From positions 1,922,001 to 1,986,000 of the forward strand of contig NZ_CP051516.1 in NCBI RefSeq assembly GCF_012689525.1: a stretch of 64,000 nt of DNA, given 5' to 3'. How positions within the stretch are numbered: position 1 is the stretch's first letter; every line of letters starts with the position of its first letter. The position numbers and the translations under genes were made by a program. The notes beneath the pieces are model-generated. The model made no database searches, was not told the origin of the DNA, and worked only from the letters and a program-made list of their open reading frames with translations. Origin of the DNA: Paraburkholderia aromaticivorans (GTDB taxonomy: Bacteria; Pseudomonadota; Gammaproteobacteria; Burkholderiales; Burkholderiaceae). This document shows, one piece after another, positions 45,586 to 55,959 of the stretch.

Positions 45586-46863
45586 ATGACCCGCTCAAAT
45601 ACTCCAGGCGCCGCAACCGGTGCCGGGAATAGCAACAAAGATTATAGCGTAAGCGCTGACCCCTCCGACGCGTTGGGCGTCGATTCCCTCGACGACGATC
45701 TCGGCAGCGACGCGCTCGGCGCCGCCGCTCTGCCCAGCCACGTGCCGACCGTGGCGAGCCGCGTGGCGGACGAAACGCCGCGCAGCGTCGTCGTGCCCGA
45801 CGAGATGGCCGGCGAACGCCTCGACAAGGTGCTCGCGCGGGTTTTTCCCGAGTTCTCGCGCAACCGCCTGCAAAGCTGGATCGAGGCGGAGCGCGTGCGG
45901 ATCGACGGCAAGCCCGCGAAAATCCGTCAGCCGGTACCGCTCGGCGCGACCATCGAACTCGTGCCCGATCTGCTGCCCGAGCAGCTGGCGTTCACGCCGG
46001 AGCCGGTGCCGCTCGACATCGTCTATGAAGACGACACGCTGGTGGTCATCAACAAGCCGGCCGGCATGGTCGTGCATCCGGCGGCCGGCAACTGGAGCGG
46101 CACCCTGCTCAACGGCCTGCTGTACCGCTATGGCGACGCTGCGGCGGGCCTGCCGCGCGCGGGCATCGTGCACCGGCTCGACAAGGAAACCTCCGGCCTG
46201 ATGGTGGTGGCGCGTACGCTGGAGGCGCAGACCGACCTCGTACGCCAGTTGCAGGCGCACACGGTGAAGCGCCGTTATCTCGCGCTGGTGTGGGGCAACA
46301 TGCCCGAAGAAGGCACGATCGACGCGCCGATCGGCCGCGATCCGCGCGAACGCACGCGCATGGCGGTTGTCACGAGCGCCTCGGGCAAGCCCGCGCGCAC
46401 GCATTTCCGGCGTGTGGATTCGGCGATCTGGCAGCGTCAGCCGGTCACCGCGATTCACTGCGATCTGGAAACCGGGCGCACCCATCAGATTCGCGTGCAT
46501 TGCGCGCACATCGGTCATCCGCTGCTCGGCGATCCGGTCTACGGGCGCGCCCGTGGCAAGCGCTCGATCACGCCGCTGCCCGACGGCTTCGCGCGCCAGG
46601 CGCTGCATGCATGGCGCCTCGGCCTGATTCATCCGCAGACCGGCCGCACGATGCAATGGCGTGCCGATGCGCCTGCCGACATGGAGGCGCTGTCGGCGGC
46701 GCTCGGCCTCGGCCGTGACGACGCGGGCGAGTTCGACGAGACGTATTACGAGGAAGACGACTACGACGCATCGCTCGACGAGGACGCCGATGAAGACGGC
46801 GCACTGGATCACGACGAAGCCGACGATGAAGCCGACGAACACGACGAGGACGACCACGCATGA
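45586..46863 (+). CDS. rluD: 23S rRNA pseudouridine synthase RluD with acidic tail
   Basis: A 425-residue synthase that forms pseudouridines 1911, 1915 and 1917 of 23S rRNA. After about 60 low-complexity residues comes an S4 RNA-binding domain ([31 protein letters not shown]) and the catalytic core with [12 protein letters not shown] and D199 in [13 protein letters not shown]. The last roughly 50 residues are almost entirely Asp/Glu/Ala ([20 protein letters not shown] onward), an extension not needed for catalysis. The stop overlaps the next start by four bases. Confidence 0.92.
   Translation: MTRSNTPGAATGAGNSNKDYSVSADPSDALGVDSLDDDLGSDALGAAALPSHVPTVASRVADETPRSVVVPDEMAGERLDKVLARVFPEFSRNRLQSWIEAERVRIDGKPAKIRQPVPLGATIELVPDLLPEQLAFTPEPVPLDIVYEDDTLVVINKPAGMVVHPAAGNWSGTLLNGLLYRYGDAAAGLPRAGIVHRLDKETSGLMVVARTLEAQTDLVRQLQAHTVKRRYLALVWGNMPEEGTIDAPIGRDPRERTRMAVVTSASGKPARTHFRRVDSAIWQRQPVTAIHCDLETGRTHQIRVHCAHIGHPLLGDPVYGRARGKRSITPLPDGFARQALHAWRLGLIHPQTGRTMQWRADAPADMEALSAALGLGRDDAGEFDETYYEEDDYDASLDEDADEDGALDHDEADDEADEHDEDDHA
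45641..45646 (-). promoter_or_regulatory. Possible bamD -10 box inside the rluD N-terminal codons
   Basis: A consensus TATAAT on the minus strand about 94 bases upstream of the bamD ATG, within rluD codons 19-21. The intergenic gap is only 38 bp, so the bamD promoter must overlap rluD. No matching -35 box is seen. Confidence 0.35.
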
Positions 46864-47717
46864 GTGTGCCCGAGCTGAGCTTTGCCGATGTCGTGCAACC
46901 CGCATGGAATGTCTCGCCGCGCGTGCGCGCGCTCGTCACGACGCGTGACGGCGGCGTGAGCGAAGCGCCGTTCGGCCGCTGGCAGAACGGCGTGGATTTG
47001 CCCGGCGGCCTGAATCTGGGCATGAAATCCGGCGATGACCTGGCCGCAGTCGCGGCGAACCGTGAACGTCTGTTGAAGCTGGCCGGCGTGAGCGAGGCCG
47101 CGTGGCTCGAACAGATTCACGGCGCCAGCATCGTGAGTGCGGAAGCGGTGCTTGCACAGGCTCATGCGAGCGGCACGCCGACGCGCGCCGATGCCAGCGT
47201 CACCGATCGTCCCGGCACCGTGTGCGTCGTGATGGTGGCCGATTGCATGCCGGTGCTGTTCTGCGACGAAGCGGGCCGCGCGGTCGGCGCGGCGCACGCC
47301 GGGTGGCGCGGACTGGCGGCGGGCATCGTCGAACAGACGGCGCAGCGCGTCGCCGAACTCGCCGGTGTGGAGGCGGGCGCATTGCACGCTTATCTCGGTC
47401 CGTCGATCGGTCCTGACGCCTTTGAAGTCGGCGCAGACGTGCGTGACGCCTTCATGAACGGCGTGGGCCACGCACAACGCGATGCGACGGCAAACGCTTT
47501 CGTCGAGCATCCGCACAATCCCGGCAAATATCTCGCCGATCTCCCGGCACTGGCGCGTTTGCGTCTGCAGCGGCTCGGCGTGACGCGCATTGTCGGCGGC
47601 GATCTCTGCACGGTCACGCAACGTGAGCGTTTCTATTCCTATCGCCGCGATCGCGAGACCGGCCGCATGGCCGCGTTGATCTGGCTGGACGATCAGGCGC
47701 AGTCGATCGCGGACTAG
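46860..47717 (+). CDS. pgeF: Purine nucleoside phosphorylase / polyphenol oxidase YfiH (PgeF)
   Basis: A 285-residue protein of the YfiH/laccase-domain family: [28 protein letters not shown], the metal-site [30 protein letters not shown], and [14 protein letters not shown]. Family members have adenosine phosphorylase/deaminase activity, and E. coli YfiH is also linked to peptidoglycan precursor fidelity. The ATGA overlap with rluD matches the common rluD-yfiH order. Confidence 0.9.
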   Translation: MSVPELSFADVVQPAWNVSPRVRALVTTRDGGVSEAPFGRWQNGVDLPGGLNLGMKSGDDLAAVAANRERLLKLAGVSEAAWLEQIHGASIVSAEAVLAQAHASGTPTRADASVTDRPGTVCVVMVADCMPVLFCDEAGRAVGAAHAGWRGLAAGIVEQTAQRVAELAGVEAGALHAYLGPSIGPDAFEVGADVRDAFMNGVGHAQRDATANAFVEHPHNPGKYLADLPALARLRLQRLGVTRIVGGDLCTVTQRERFYSYRRDRETGRMAALIWLDDQAQSIAD

Positions 47718-48259
47718 CTTGCGACGCGCATCGCGCGCGGCCATTTTTCGCGAAATTCAACGCACCTATGTCCGCATCACGACGTCGACATGGCGCGACG
47801 TCATGCATGCGGGCATGCTTGTCTGAGCATTGTCACGTCTCGCATGACCCTTGCCCGCGAGCGCACGTATGAGGGTTTGTTCGGAGAAGCGCAGGCGTTT
47901 TTGCTGCGCTGCCGGAATTCCGGACGCTGGCGTAAATCTGCCGCCAAAACTGTCCGCGCGCGAACGGATAAATGCACATAAGCCTATGCAATTTGGGAGC
48001 TTTTTTCGTTCCCGTGGGCCTCGAACGACGCATGTTCCAAAAGCGCGATCTTCTACACAGGGAAAACGATAATTAAAAAACTATCGCACTGCGGCAAAAT
48101 CGGGAACAAGCATTGACACGCCTTGCGATGGGGAGCAAGAATGTTCCTCACGGCTCCTCGTACAAGGGACAGGGCGTGACGAGGTCGCGAGCATTTGCTC
48201 CCGTGCGCACGAACCTGCCTCTCAACCCGTCCGCAAGGACTTACCGGTCAAAAGCAGGT
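47718..48259. other. 542-bp region upstream of phaC
   Basis: No gene is supported except a possible 49-codon extension of phaC. It is AT-richer near 48060-48110. A consensus TTGACA occurs at 48113-48118 with a weak AAGAAT 19 bases later, a candidate phaC promoter. TGCACATAAGCCTATGCA at 47973-47990 has TGCA ends reminiscent of PhaR sites, but it is not a good palindrome. Confidence 0.45.
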
Positions 48260-50185
48260 ATGGCAGCTTCACATCCCTCAGCTTCCCCCAGCACGGACTC
48301 CTCGACGGAGCACACGCAGCAGGCCGGTACCAGCGGTGCAGCACCGGCCGCAGGCGTGCAGCAGTTTGTCGACGCCTGGATGAACGCATGGCGTTCGCTC
48401 GGCACATCGTCTGGCGGCAGCGGCATGCCTTTCGCGATGCCTCAGATGCCGCTGCAAATGCCTCAAATGGGCTTGCCGCAGGGTTTCCCTCAAATACCGT
48501 CGTTTCCCGGCATGCCGGACTTCAGCAAGCTGGCGGCGGGATCGATGCCCGGCATGCCGTCCTTCGCCGGTCTGAATATACCGAGCACAGCCATTCCCTC
48601 CGAGCGTCTGCAGAAGCTGCAGGCTGACTATTCGCGCGAGGCAATGGAGCTGATCCAGCAAGCCACTACGTCCGCGACTCAAGCGCCCCAACTGAAGGAC
48701 CGCCGCTTCAGCTCCGACGCATGGAGTTCGGCGCCGGCCTATGCCTTCACAGCGGCGTGGTATCTGCTGAACGCGCGCTATTTGCAGGAAATGGTCGACG
48801 CGCTCAACACCGAACCCAAGGTGCGTGAGCGCATCCGTTTCGCCGTCCAGCAATGGACCGCGGCGGCCTCGCCGAGCAACTTCTTCGCATTGAATCCGGA
48901 AGCGCAAAAGACCTTGCTGGACAGCAAGGGCGAGAGCCTGCGCCAGGGCGTGATGAACCTGCTCGGCGACTTGCAGCGCGGCAAGATCTCGCAGACCGAC
49001 GAATCGGGTTTCGTGGTCGGTGAAAATCTCGCGAACACCGAAGGCTCGGTCGTGTTCGAAAACGACCTGATGCAGGTGATCCAGTACAAGCCGCGTACGG
49101 CGACCGTGCGTGAGCGGCCGCTGCTCATCGTGCCGCCTTGCATCAACAAGTTCTACATTCTCGATCTGCAACCGGAGAATTCGCTGGTCGCTCACGGGCT
49201 CGATTCGGGACACCAGGTGTTCCTGATTTCGTGGCGCAGCGCCGATCAATCTATCGCGCATAAAACGTGGGACGACTACATCGGCGATGGCGTGCTCACC
49301 GCCATCGACACGGTGAGCAAGATCAGTGGACGCGAGCAGATCAATACGCTCGGTTTCTGCGTCGGCGGCACGATGCTCGCCGCGGCGCTGGCGGTGGCTG
49401 CGGCGCGTGGCGAGCATCCGGCCGCGTCCATGACGCTGCTCACCGCCATGCTCGATTTCTCGGACACGGGCGTGCTCGACGTGTTCGTCGACGAACAGCA
49501 CGTGCAGATGCGCGAGCAGACCATTGGCGGCAAGAACGGTACGCCGCCGGGGCTGATGCGCGGCATCGAGTTCGCCAACACGTTCTCGTTCCTGCGCCCG
49601 AACGATCTGGTGTGGAACTACGTCGTCGACAATTACCTCAAAGGTCGCACGCCGGTGCCGTTCGACCTGCTGTACTGGAACAGCGACTCGACCAGCCTGC
49701 CGGGCCCGATGTATGTCTGGTATCTGCGCAATACGTATCTCGAGAATCGTCTGCGCGAGCCGGGTGCGTTGACCACTTGCGGCCAGCCGGTCGATCTGTC
49801 GAAGATCGACGTGCCCACCTTCATCTACGGTTCACGCGAAGACCATATCGTGCCGTGGCAAACGGCGTACGCGTCGGTACCGCTCCTCAGCGGACCGTTG
49901 AAGTTCGTGCTCGGCGCGTCGGGTCACATCGCGGGCGTGATCAATCCGCCCGCGAAGAAAAAGCGCAATTTCTGGATGCTGGACGGCGACGTCGAGACGC
50001 TGCCGGAGAACCCGGACGAATGGCTCGATCAGGCTACCGAAGTCCCTGGCAGCTGGTGGCCCGAATGGACCACGTGGCTCGACCAGTACGGTGGCAAGAA
50101 GGTGAAGCCGCGCGCCACGGCCGGCTCGGCTGACTTCCCGGTAATCGAACCGGCGCCGGGGCGTTACGTGCGGCATCGGGAGTAG
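48260..50185 (+). CDS. phaC: Class I polyhydroxyalkanoate synthase PhaC
   Basis: A 641-residue polymerase that joins (R)-3-hydroxyacyl-CoA into PHA granules. The lipase-like box GFCVGGTM holds the nucleophile C367, and the catalytic Asp and His regions are YGSREDHIVPW and GASGHIAGVINPP. An N-terminal alpha/beta cap precedes these. Residues about 55-103 are rich in Met, Pro, Gln and Gly (MPQMPLQMPQMGLPQGFPQ). The frame opens at 48113 and codons 1-49 of that version look non-conserved. No good ribosome site separates the options, so the ATG at 48260 is a best guess. phaA follows 136 bases later. Confidence 0.9.
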   Translation: MAASHPSASPSTDSSTEHTQQAGTSGAAPAAGVQQFVDAWMNAWRSLGTSSGGSGMPFAMPQMPLQMPQMGLPQGFPQIPSFPGMPDFSKLAAGSMPGMPSFAGLNIPSTAIPSERLQKLQADYSREAMELIQQATTSATQAPQLKDRRFSSDAWSSAPAYAFTAAWYLLNARYLQEMVDALNTEPKVRERIRFAVQQWTAAASPSNFFALNPEAQKTLLDSKGESLRQGVMNLLGDLQRGKISQTDESGFVVGENLANTEGSVVFENDLMQVIQYKPRTATVRERPLLIVPPCINKFYILDLQPENSLVAHGLDSGHQVFLISWRSADQSIAHKTWDDYIGDGVLTAIDTVSKISGREQINTLGFCVGGTMLAAALAVAAARGEHPAASMTLLTAMLDFSDTGVLDVFVDEQHVQMREQTIGGKNGTPPGLMRGIEFANTFSFLRPNDLVWNYVVDNYLKGRTPVPFDLLYWNSDSTSLPGPMYVWYLRNTYLENRLREPGALTTCGQPVDLSKIDVPTFIYGSREDHIVPWQTAYASVPLLSGPLKFVLGASGHIAGVINPPAKKKRNFWMLDGDVETLPENPDEWLDQATEVPGSWWPEWTTWLDQYGGKKVKPRATAGSADFPVIEPAPGRYVRHRE

Positions 50186-50321
50186 GTTCGAACGCGCTTC
50201 ATGGCGCGGTTGTTTGCGGTGTGAATGAGCGTCTGATTGAGTTAGGGCGTGACTAAGAGCAACGAGATTTTTAACTTGACGGGCAGCGGTGCATGTGGCC
50301 GACCGCCCGGAGGATATGGAA

Positions 50322-51503
50322 ATGACTGATGTTGTGATCGTATCGGCCGCCCGTACGGCAGTGGGCAAATTCGGTGGGTCGCTGGCGAAGATCGCCGCGC
50401 CCGAACTCGGCGCCACGGTGATTCGCGCCGTCCTCGAGCGGGCCGGTCTGAAACCGGAGCAGGTCAGCGAAGTGATCCTTGGTCAGGTGCTGACGGCAGG
50501 GTCGGGCCAGAATCCGGCGCGCCAGTCGGTGATCAAGGCCGGCTTGCCTACGGCTGTGCCCGGCATGACGATCAACGTAGTGTGCGGCTCGGGTCTGAAG
50601 GCCGTGATGCTCGCAGCGAACGCCATCATCGCGGGTGACGCGGATATCGTGGTGGCCGGCGGTCAGGAGAACATGAGCGCGGCGCCGCACGTGCTGCCGG
50701 GCTCGCGCGACGGTTTCCGCATGGGCGACGCGAAGCTGATCGACTCGATGATCGTCGACGGCCTATGGGACGTCTACAACCAGTACCACATGGGCGTGAC
50801 GGCGGAAAACGTCGCCAAGGAATACGGCATCACGCGCGAGCAGCAGGACGCGTTCGCGGCGCTGTCGCAGAACAAGGCGGAAGCCGCGCAAAAAGCCGGC
50901 CGTTTCGACGACGAAATCGTGCCGGTCGAAATTCCGCAACGCAAGGGCGAGCCGCTGCGTTTCGCCACGGACGAGTTCGTGCGCCATGGCGTGACGGCTG
51001 AAGCGCTAGCGGGCCTGAAGCCGGCGTTCTCGAAGGAAGGCTCGGTGACGGCGGCCAATGCGTCCGGTCTGAACGACGGTGCGGCGGCGGTGCTGGTGAT
51101 GTCGGCGAAGAAGGCCGAAGCGCTCGGCCTCAAGCCGCTCGCGCGCATCAAGGCTTACGCCACCTCAGGTCTGGATCCGAAGGTGATGGGCATGGGCCCG
51201 GTGCCGGCCTCGCGCCGCTGTCTCGAACGCGCGGGCTGGACGCCGGCCGATCTGGACCTGATGGAAATCAACGAAGCGTTTGCCGCGCAGGCGTGCGCCG
51301 TGAATCAGCAAATGGGCTGGGACACGTCGAAGATCAACGTGAACGGCGGCGCGATCGCGATCGGCCATCCGATCGGCGCGTCCGGTTGCCGGATTCTCGT
51401 CACGCTGCTGTACGAAATGCAGAAGCGCGATGCGAAGAAGGGTCTGGCGTCGCTGTGTATCGGCGGCGGCATGGGTGTGGCGCTGGCGCTCGAGCGCGCC
51501 TGA
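50322..51503 (+). CDS. phaA: Acetyl-CoA acetyltransferase (beta-ketothiolase) PhaA
   Basis: A 393-residue thiolase that condenses two acetyl-CoA to acetoacetyl-CoA, the first step of PHB synthesis. C88 in [10 protein letters not shown] is the acyl-accepting cysteine, His in [14 protein letters not shown] and Cys in [10 protein letters not shown] complete the site. The ATG at 50322 is seven bases after GGAGGA; an upstream ATG at 50289 is less suitable. It stands between phaC and phaB. Confidence 0.93.
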   Translation: MTDVVIVSAARTAVGKFGGSLAKIAAPELGATVIRAVLERAGLKPEQVSEVILGQVLTAGSGQNPARQSVIKAGLPTAVPGMTINVVCGSGLKAVMLAANAIIAGDADIVVAGGQENMSAAPHVLPGSRDGFRMGDAKLIDSMIVDGLWDVYNQYHMGVTAENVAKEYGITREQQDAFAALSQNKAEAAQKAGRFDDEIVPVEIPQRKGEPLRFATDEFVRHGVTAEALAGLKPAFSKEGSVTAANASGLNDGAAAVLVMSAKKAEALGLKPLARIKAYATSGLDPKVMGMGPVPASRRCLERAGWTPADLDLMEINEAFAAQACAVNQQMGWDTSKINVNGGAIAIGHPIGASGCRILVTLLYEMQKRDAKKGLASLCIGGGMGVALALERA

Positions 51504-51685
51504 GCAAGGGCGCGTGGCCGGCGCCGCGGGCGTCGGCTAAGTGTCGAACGGAACGTTGCCGCGCGCTGTGGCGTGCGGTCAGCGGAGGCCTCGTCAGCCG
51601 GTCGCCCGGCGGCAGCGGAGATGAAGCACAGGCGAGGGAAGAGGCAGCCGGTCGGCGCCTCGAAAACGATAACGGAGTGTAGTTT

Positions 51686-52426
51686 ATGACACAGCGAATT
51701 GCGTACGTAACGGGCGGGATGGGTGGCATCGGCACGAGCATTTGCCAGCGGCTGCAGAAAGATGGCTACAGGGTCGTGGCGGGCTGCGGCCCGAACTCGC
51801 CGCGCCGCGTGAAGTGGCTCGAGGAGCAGAAGGCCCTGGGCTTCGATTTCGTCGCGTCCGAAGGCAACGTCGGTGATTGGGAGTCGACCAAGACCGCGTT
51901 CGACAAGGTTAAGGCCGAAGTCGGCGAGATCGACATTCTGGTGAACAACGCCGGCATTACGCGCGACGTCGTGTTCCGCAAGATGACGCATGAGGACTGG
52001 ACGGCGGTGATCGAAACCAACCTGACCAGCCTCTTCAACGTCACCAAACAGGTGATCGACGGCATGGTCGAGCGTGGCTTTGGCCGCATCATCAACATTT
52101 CGTCGGTGAACGGCCAGAAGGGCCAGTTCGGCCAGACCAACTACTCGACCGCGAAGGCCGGCATTCACGGCTTCACGATGTCGCTGGCGCAGGAAGTGGC
52201 CACCAAGGGCGTGACGGTCAACACCGTGTCGCCGGGCTACATCGGCACTGATATGGTCAAGTCGATCCGCCCTGACGTGCTGGAAAAGATCGTCGCGACG
52301 ATTCCGGTGCGCCGTCTCGGCCAGCCGCAGGAAATCGGCTCGATCGTGGCATGGCTGGCATCGGATGAATCGGGTTTCTCCACGGGCGCTGATTTTTCGC
52401 TGAACGGCGGTTTGCATATGGGCTGA
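51686..52426 (+). CDS. phaB: Acetoacetyl-CoA reductase PhaB
   Basis: A 246-residue short-chain dehydrogenase that reduces acetoacetyl-CoA to (R)-3-hydroxybutyryl-CoA with NADPH. The nucleotide motif is VTGGMGGIGTSI, NNAGITRD is the structural motif, and the catalytic Ser and Tyr/Lys are in NISSVNGQKGQFGQTNYSTAK. The coding start is 182 bases after phaA. The gap contains no terminator with a T-run. Confidence 0.94.
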   Translation: MTQRIAYVTGGMGGIGTSICQRLQKDGYRVVAGCGPNSPRRVKWLEEQKALGFDFVASEGNVGDWESTKTAFDKVKAEVGEIDILVNNAGITRDVVFRKMTHEDWTAVIETNLTSLFNVTKQVIDGMVERGFGRIINISSVNGQKGQFGQTNYSTAKAGIHGFTMSLAQEVATKGVTVNTVSPGYIGTDMVKSIRPDVLEKIVATIPVRRLGQPQEIGSIVAWLASDESGFSTGADFSLNGGLHMG

Positions 52427-52488
52427 GTCACCGGCGCGCCGCTCACAAGGCAGCGTGCTTCGGCTCAGATGGTTCGGCGGCGTCTCGA

Positions 52489-52512
52489 CTGCGCAATGGC
52501 CCGATTGCGCAG
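52489..52512. promoter_or_regulatory. Perfect inverted repeat upstream of phaR, putative PhaR operator
   Basis: CTGCGCAAT (52489-52497), six bases, ATTGCGCAG (52504-52512). Arms of the CTGC...GCAG type are the known target form of PhaR-family repressors. It lies 45 bases before the phaR ATG. No T-run follows, which argues against a terminator. Confidence 0.6.
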
Positions 52513-52557
52513 CCGCTGACGCCGTTTCCGCGCGCAACTTGCGCTCAAAGGCGTTAA

Positions 52558-53187
52558 ATGACCACTACTACAAAGAAAACAGCCGAACGACTGATCAAGA
52601 AATATCCGAATCGTCGGCTCTACGATACCGAGACAAGCACGTACATCACGCTGACGGACGTCAAACAGCTCGTGTTGGATCAGGAGGATTTCAAGGTCAT
52701 CGATGCCAAGAGCAACGAGGATCTGACGCGCGCCATCCTGTTGCAGATCATTCTCGACGAGGAGAGCGGCGGCTTGCCGATGTTCTCGTCGTCGATGTTG
52801 TCGCAGATCATCCGGTTCTACGGTCATGCGATGCAAGGCATGATGGGCACGTACCTGGAAAAAAATATTCAGGCCTTCATCGACATTCAGGCAAAGCTCG
52901 CCGACCAGTCGAAGAATCTGTACGAAGGCAAGGCAATGAACCCCGAAGTCTGGTCGCAGTTCATGAACATGCAGGCGCCGATGATGCAGGGCATGATGAC
53001 CAGCTATATCGAGCAGTCGAAGAACATGTTCGTGCAGATGCAGGAGCAGATGCAGAACCAGGCGAAGTCGATGTTCGCCACGTTCCCGTTTACGCCGGGT
53101 GGCGCGGTCAATGCTGGCAATCCTGGGACTGCGCCGGCCAATCCGCAAGGCAACCCGGAAGTTAATCCGGAGCCGGAGAAGAAGTAG
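52558..53187 (+). CDS. phaR: Polyhydroxyalkanoate synthesis repressor PhaR
   Basis: A 209-residue regulator. The N-terminal DNA-binding domain has LIKKYPNRRLYDTETSTYITLTDVKQLVLDQEDFKVIDAKSNEDLTR, followed by a PHB-accumulation domain and a Met/Gln-rich helical region (about 130-180) that binds PHA surfaces. PhaR represses phasin and its own gene until PHA granules titrate it away. It ends the phaC-phaA-phaB-phaR cluster. Confidence 0.94.
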   Translation: MTTTTKKTAERLIKKYPNRRLYDTETSTYITLTDVKQLVLDQEDFKVIDAKSNEDLTRAILLQIILDEESGGLPMFSSSMLSQIIRFYGHAMQGMMGTYLEKNIQAFIDIQAKLADQSKNLYEGKAMNPEVWSQFMNMQAPMMQGMMTSYIEQSKNMFVQMQEQMQNQAKSMFATFPFTPGGAVNAGNPGTAPANPQGNPEVNPEPEKK

Positions 53188-53318
53188 GGGTGATCAAGCG
53201 AGCGGGGTTTTCCGACGTTGGGGCGTCGTCGGGAAGCGCCCCGGAGTTTTGACGCGTCGCAAGCGCGGCCTTTGCCAGGACTGAACGGCTGGCTGCGACC
53301 GATCCGCTGCCGGCGCGG

Positions 53319-53324
53319 TACAAT
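53319..53324 (+). promoter_or_regulatory. Putative -10 box of dusC
   Basis: TACAAT in the 279-bp gap after phaR, about 140 bases before the chosen dusC ATG. Confidence 0.45.
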
Positions 53325-53466
53325 CGCGGGCTGCGTGTGTGGGGCATTTCCTCGGAGAGGGCGCTCTGGCCGCCAACTTCATCCCCATTCCGACCGTCGA
53401 TCTCATGTTTTACGGATGCCCCACTTATCCTCAGGAAACGCGCCACCGCTCGGCGCCCATTTCCGC

Positions 53467-54489
53467 ATGAGCCGCCTCTATCTCGCCCCAATGGAAGGTC
53501 TCGCGGACTACGTCTTGCGCGACGTGCTGACCGGCATCGGCGGATTTGACGGATGCGTGTCCGAGTTCGTCCGCGTGACGGGCTCGCTGCTTCCCAGCCG
53601 CGTCTATGAGCGGGAAGCCCCCGAGGTGTTCGAAGGAGGCCACACGCCCAACGGCACGCCGATGGTCATCCAACTGCTCGGCAGCGATCCCGAATGGATG
53701 GCTCTGAACGCAGCTCACGCGGCCACCTTATCGCCGCATGGAGTCGATCTGAACTTCGGATGTCCCGCCAAGGTCGTGAATCAGCACGGCGGCGGAGCCA
53801 TGCTGCTGGCCGACCCTAAACAGTTAAACCGGATCGTGTCGGCCGTACGCGCCGCGGTGCCGGCCGGCATCGCCGTGACGGCAAAAATGCGCCTCGGCGT
53901 GTCCGACACCTCGCTGGCGATCGATTGCGCCACGGCGCTAGCGGAAGGCGGCGCGGCCTCGCTCGTCGTGCATGCCAGAACGCGAGATCACGGCTACCGG
54001 CCGCCCGCCCACTGGGAGTGGATCGCGCGTATCGACGCCGCCGTGGATGTGCCGGTCATCGCGAACGGAGAAGTCTGGACGGTGGCCGACTGGGAGCGCT
54101 GCCGCGCGGTCAGCGGTTGTGCCGATGTGATGATCGGGCGCGGCGCCGTCTCGGACCCTTTCCTGGCGCTGAGGATCCGCGGACTGATGGACCGCTTCCC
54201 ATCCGACGGGGACTGGCAGGACGTGCTGGGTCACATCGCCGGTTATCTGCGGAAATTGCAGGCCCGTGTCGCCTCCCGGCACGAGCACGGGCGCGTCAAA
54301 AAGTGGCTCAGCTATCTGCAGCGGACCTGGCCGCAGGCAGCCGAGTTGCATGCGGCGATCCGCCGGGTGCAGGATTCGCACGAAATTCTGGAAGTGATCG
54401 AGCGTGCCTTGGGCGTCGGCCAATTAATGGCGACACATCAATCCAGACGCCTCGGCCAGCGCGATCCAGCGGACCTCGCGGTCGTTTGA
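53467..54489 (+). CDS. dusC: tRNA-dihydrouridine(16) synthase DusC-type
   Basis: A 340-residue FMN-dependent synthase that reduces uridine in tRNA. It has LAPMEGLADYVLRDVLTGIGGFDGCVSEFVRV, GVDLNFGCPAKVVNQHGGGAMLL with the catalytic C99, VTAKMRLG, and VHARTRDHGYRPPAHW followed by IGRGAVSDPFL. DusC proteins act at position 16. DusA and DusB have different N-termini. The frame is open upstream, and an ATG at 53416 would add 17 residues. Neither start has a good ribosome site. Confidence 0.87.
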   Translation: MSRLYLAPMEGLADYVLRDVLTGIGGFDGCVSEFVRVTGSLLPSRVYEREAPEVFEGGHTPNGTPMVIQLLGSDPEWMALNAAHAATLSPHGVDLNFGCPAKVVNQHGGGAMLLADPKQLNRIVSAVRAAVPAGIAVTAKMRLGVSDTSLAIDCATALAEGGAASLVVHARTRDHGYRPPAHWEWIARIDAAVDVPVIANGEVWTVADWERCRAVSGCADVMIGRGAVSDPFLALRIRGLMDRFPSDGDWQDVLGHIAGYLRKLQARVASRHEHGRVKKWLSYLQRTWPQAAELHAAIRRVQDSHEILEVIERALGVGQLMATHQSRRLGQRDPADLAVV

Positions 54490-54534
54490 GGGCGAATATT
54501 CAAAGACTTACGAGCGGCAGCCGTGGCGAACCGC

Positions 54535-54540
54535 TACAAT
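54535..54540 (+). promoter_or_regulatory. Putative -10 box of rimO
   Basis: TACAAT 30 bases before the rimO ATG. Confidence 0.5.
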
Positions 54541-54570
54541 TCAAGGTTTAACGTCTTCAAGCGGTCCCCC

Positions 54571-55956
54571 ATGTCTGCCACACCCACGATTGCCCCGACT
54601 GCCGCGCCAAAGGTAGGATTCGTAAGCCTCGGCTGCCCTAAAGCTCTGGTCGATTCCGAGCAGATCATCACCCAACTGCGCGCCGAAGGTTACGAGATTT
54701 CCGGCACGTACGACGGCGCGGACCTCGTGGTCGTCAATACCTGCGGCTTCATCGACGAAGCAGTGCAGGAAAGTCTCGACGCGATCGGCGAAGCGCTCAA
54801 CGAAAATGGCAAGGTGATCGTGACCGGCTGTCTCGGCGCCAAGAAGAGCGCGAGCGGCTCGGGGCTGATCGAAGAAGTGCATCCGAAGGTGCTGGCCGTG
54901 ACCGGCCCGCACGCGCTCGGCGAAGTGATGCAGCACGTGCACGCCCATCTGCCGAAGCCGCACGATCCGTTCATCGACCTGGTGCCGGCCGCCGGCGTGA
55001 AGCTCACGCCGCGCCATTACGCGTACCTGAAGATTTCCGAAGGCTGTAATCACCGCTGCACGTTTTGCATCATCCCGTCCATGCGCGGCGACCTCGTGTC
55101 GCGCCCCGTCGCCGACGTGATGCTCGAAGCGGAAAATCTTTTCAAGTCGGGCGTGAAGGAACTGCTGGTGATTTCGCAGGACACGAGCGCCTATGGCGTC
55201 GACGTCAAATACCGCACGGGTTTCTGGAACGGCAAGCCGATCAAGACGCGCATGACCGATCTGGTCGGCGCGCTCGGCGAACTCGCCGCGCAATACGGCG
55301 CGTGGGTGCGTCTGCACTACGTGTATCCGTATCCGAGCGTCGACGACGTGATTCCGATGATGGCCGAGGGTCCATACAAAGGCCACGTGCTGCCGTATCT
55401 CGACGTGCCGTTCCAGCACGCGCATCCGGAAGTGTTGAAGCGCATGAAGCGCCCGGCCAATGCCGAGAAGGTGATGGAACGCGTGAAGAAATGGCGCGAG
55501 ATGTGCCCGGATCTGACCATCCGCAGCACGTTCATCGCCGGCTTCCCCGGCGAGACTGAAGAGCAGTTCCAGACGCTGCTCGATTTCATCCGCGAGGCGG
55601 AATTGGATCGGGTCGGCTGCTTCGCCTATTCGCCGGTCGAAGGCGCGACGGCAAACGAACTCGACGGCGCATTGCCCGACGAAGTGCGCGAAGAGCGTCG
55701 CGCGCGTTTCATGGAAGTCGCCGAAGAAGTGTCGGCGAAGCGTATCGCGAAGAAGGTCGGCAAGACGCTGAAGGTGCTGGTCGACGAGATCAATGCCGAC
55801 GGCGGCATCGGCCGCACCGCGGCTGACGCGCCGGAGATCGACGGCGTCGTGTATATCGCGCCGGCCGTTAAGGCGTCCAAGCGCTACAAGGTCGGCGATT
55901 TCGTGTCGGTGAAGATCACCGGCGCCGACGGTCACGACCTGTGGGGCGAGGTTTAA
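54571..55956 (+). CDS. rimO: Ribosomal protein S12 methylthiotransferase RimO
   Basis: A 461-residue radical-SAM enzyme that adds a methylthio group to an aspartate of S12. The N-terminal UPF0004 cluster uses C22 ([11 protein letters not shown]), C58 (NTCGFIDEA) and C87 (TGCLGA). The radical-SAM cluster uses C159, C163 and C166 ([16 protein letters not shown]), and a C-terminal TRAM domain follows. MiaB is distinguished by different N-terminal motifs. The frame opens at 54523. The sugar kinase gene starts three bases after the stop. Confidence 0.95.
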   Translation: MSATPTIAPTAAPKVGFVSLGCPKALVDSEQIITQLRAEGYEISGTYDGADLVVVNTCGFIDEAVQESLDAIGEALNENGKVIVTGCLGAKKSASGSGLIEEVHPKVLAVTGPHALGEVMQHVHAHLPKPHDPFIDLVPAAGVKLTPRHYAYLKISEGCNHRCTFCIIPSMRGDLVSRPVADVMLEAENLFKSGVKELLVISQDTSAYGVDVKYRTGFWNGKPIKTRMTDLVGALGELAAQYGAWVRLHYVYPYPSVDDVIPMMAEGPYKGHVLPYLDVPFQHAHPEVLKRMKRPANAEKVMERVKKWREMCPDLTIRSTFIAGFPGETEEQFQTLLDFIREAELDRVGCFAYSPVEGATANELDGALPDEVREERRARFMEVAEEVSAKRIAKKVGKTLKVLVDEINADGGIGRTAADAPEIDGVVYIAPAVKASKRYKVGDFVSVKITGADGHDLWGEV

Positions 55957-55959
55957 TCG

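Noticed and set aside
48113..48259. 49-residue N-terminal extension of PhaC
   Set aside because: It begins with a TTG that overlaps the TTGACA promoter candidate and has no similarity to synthases.
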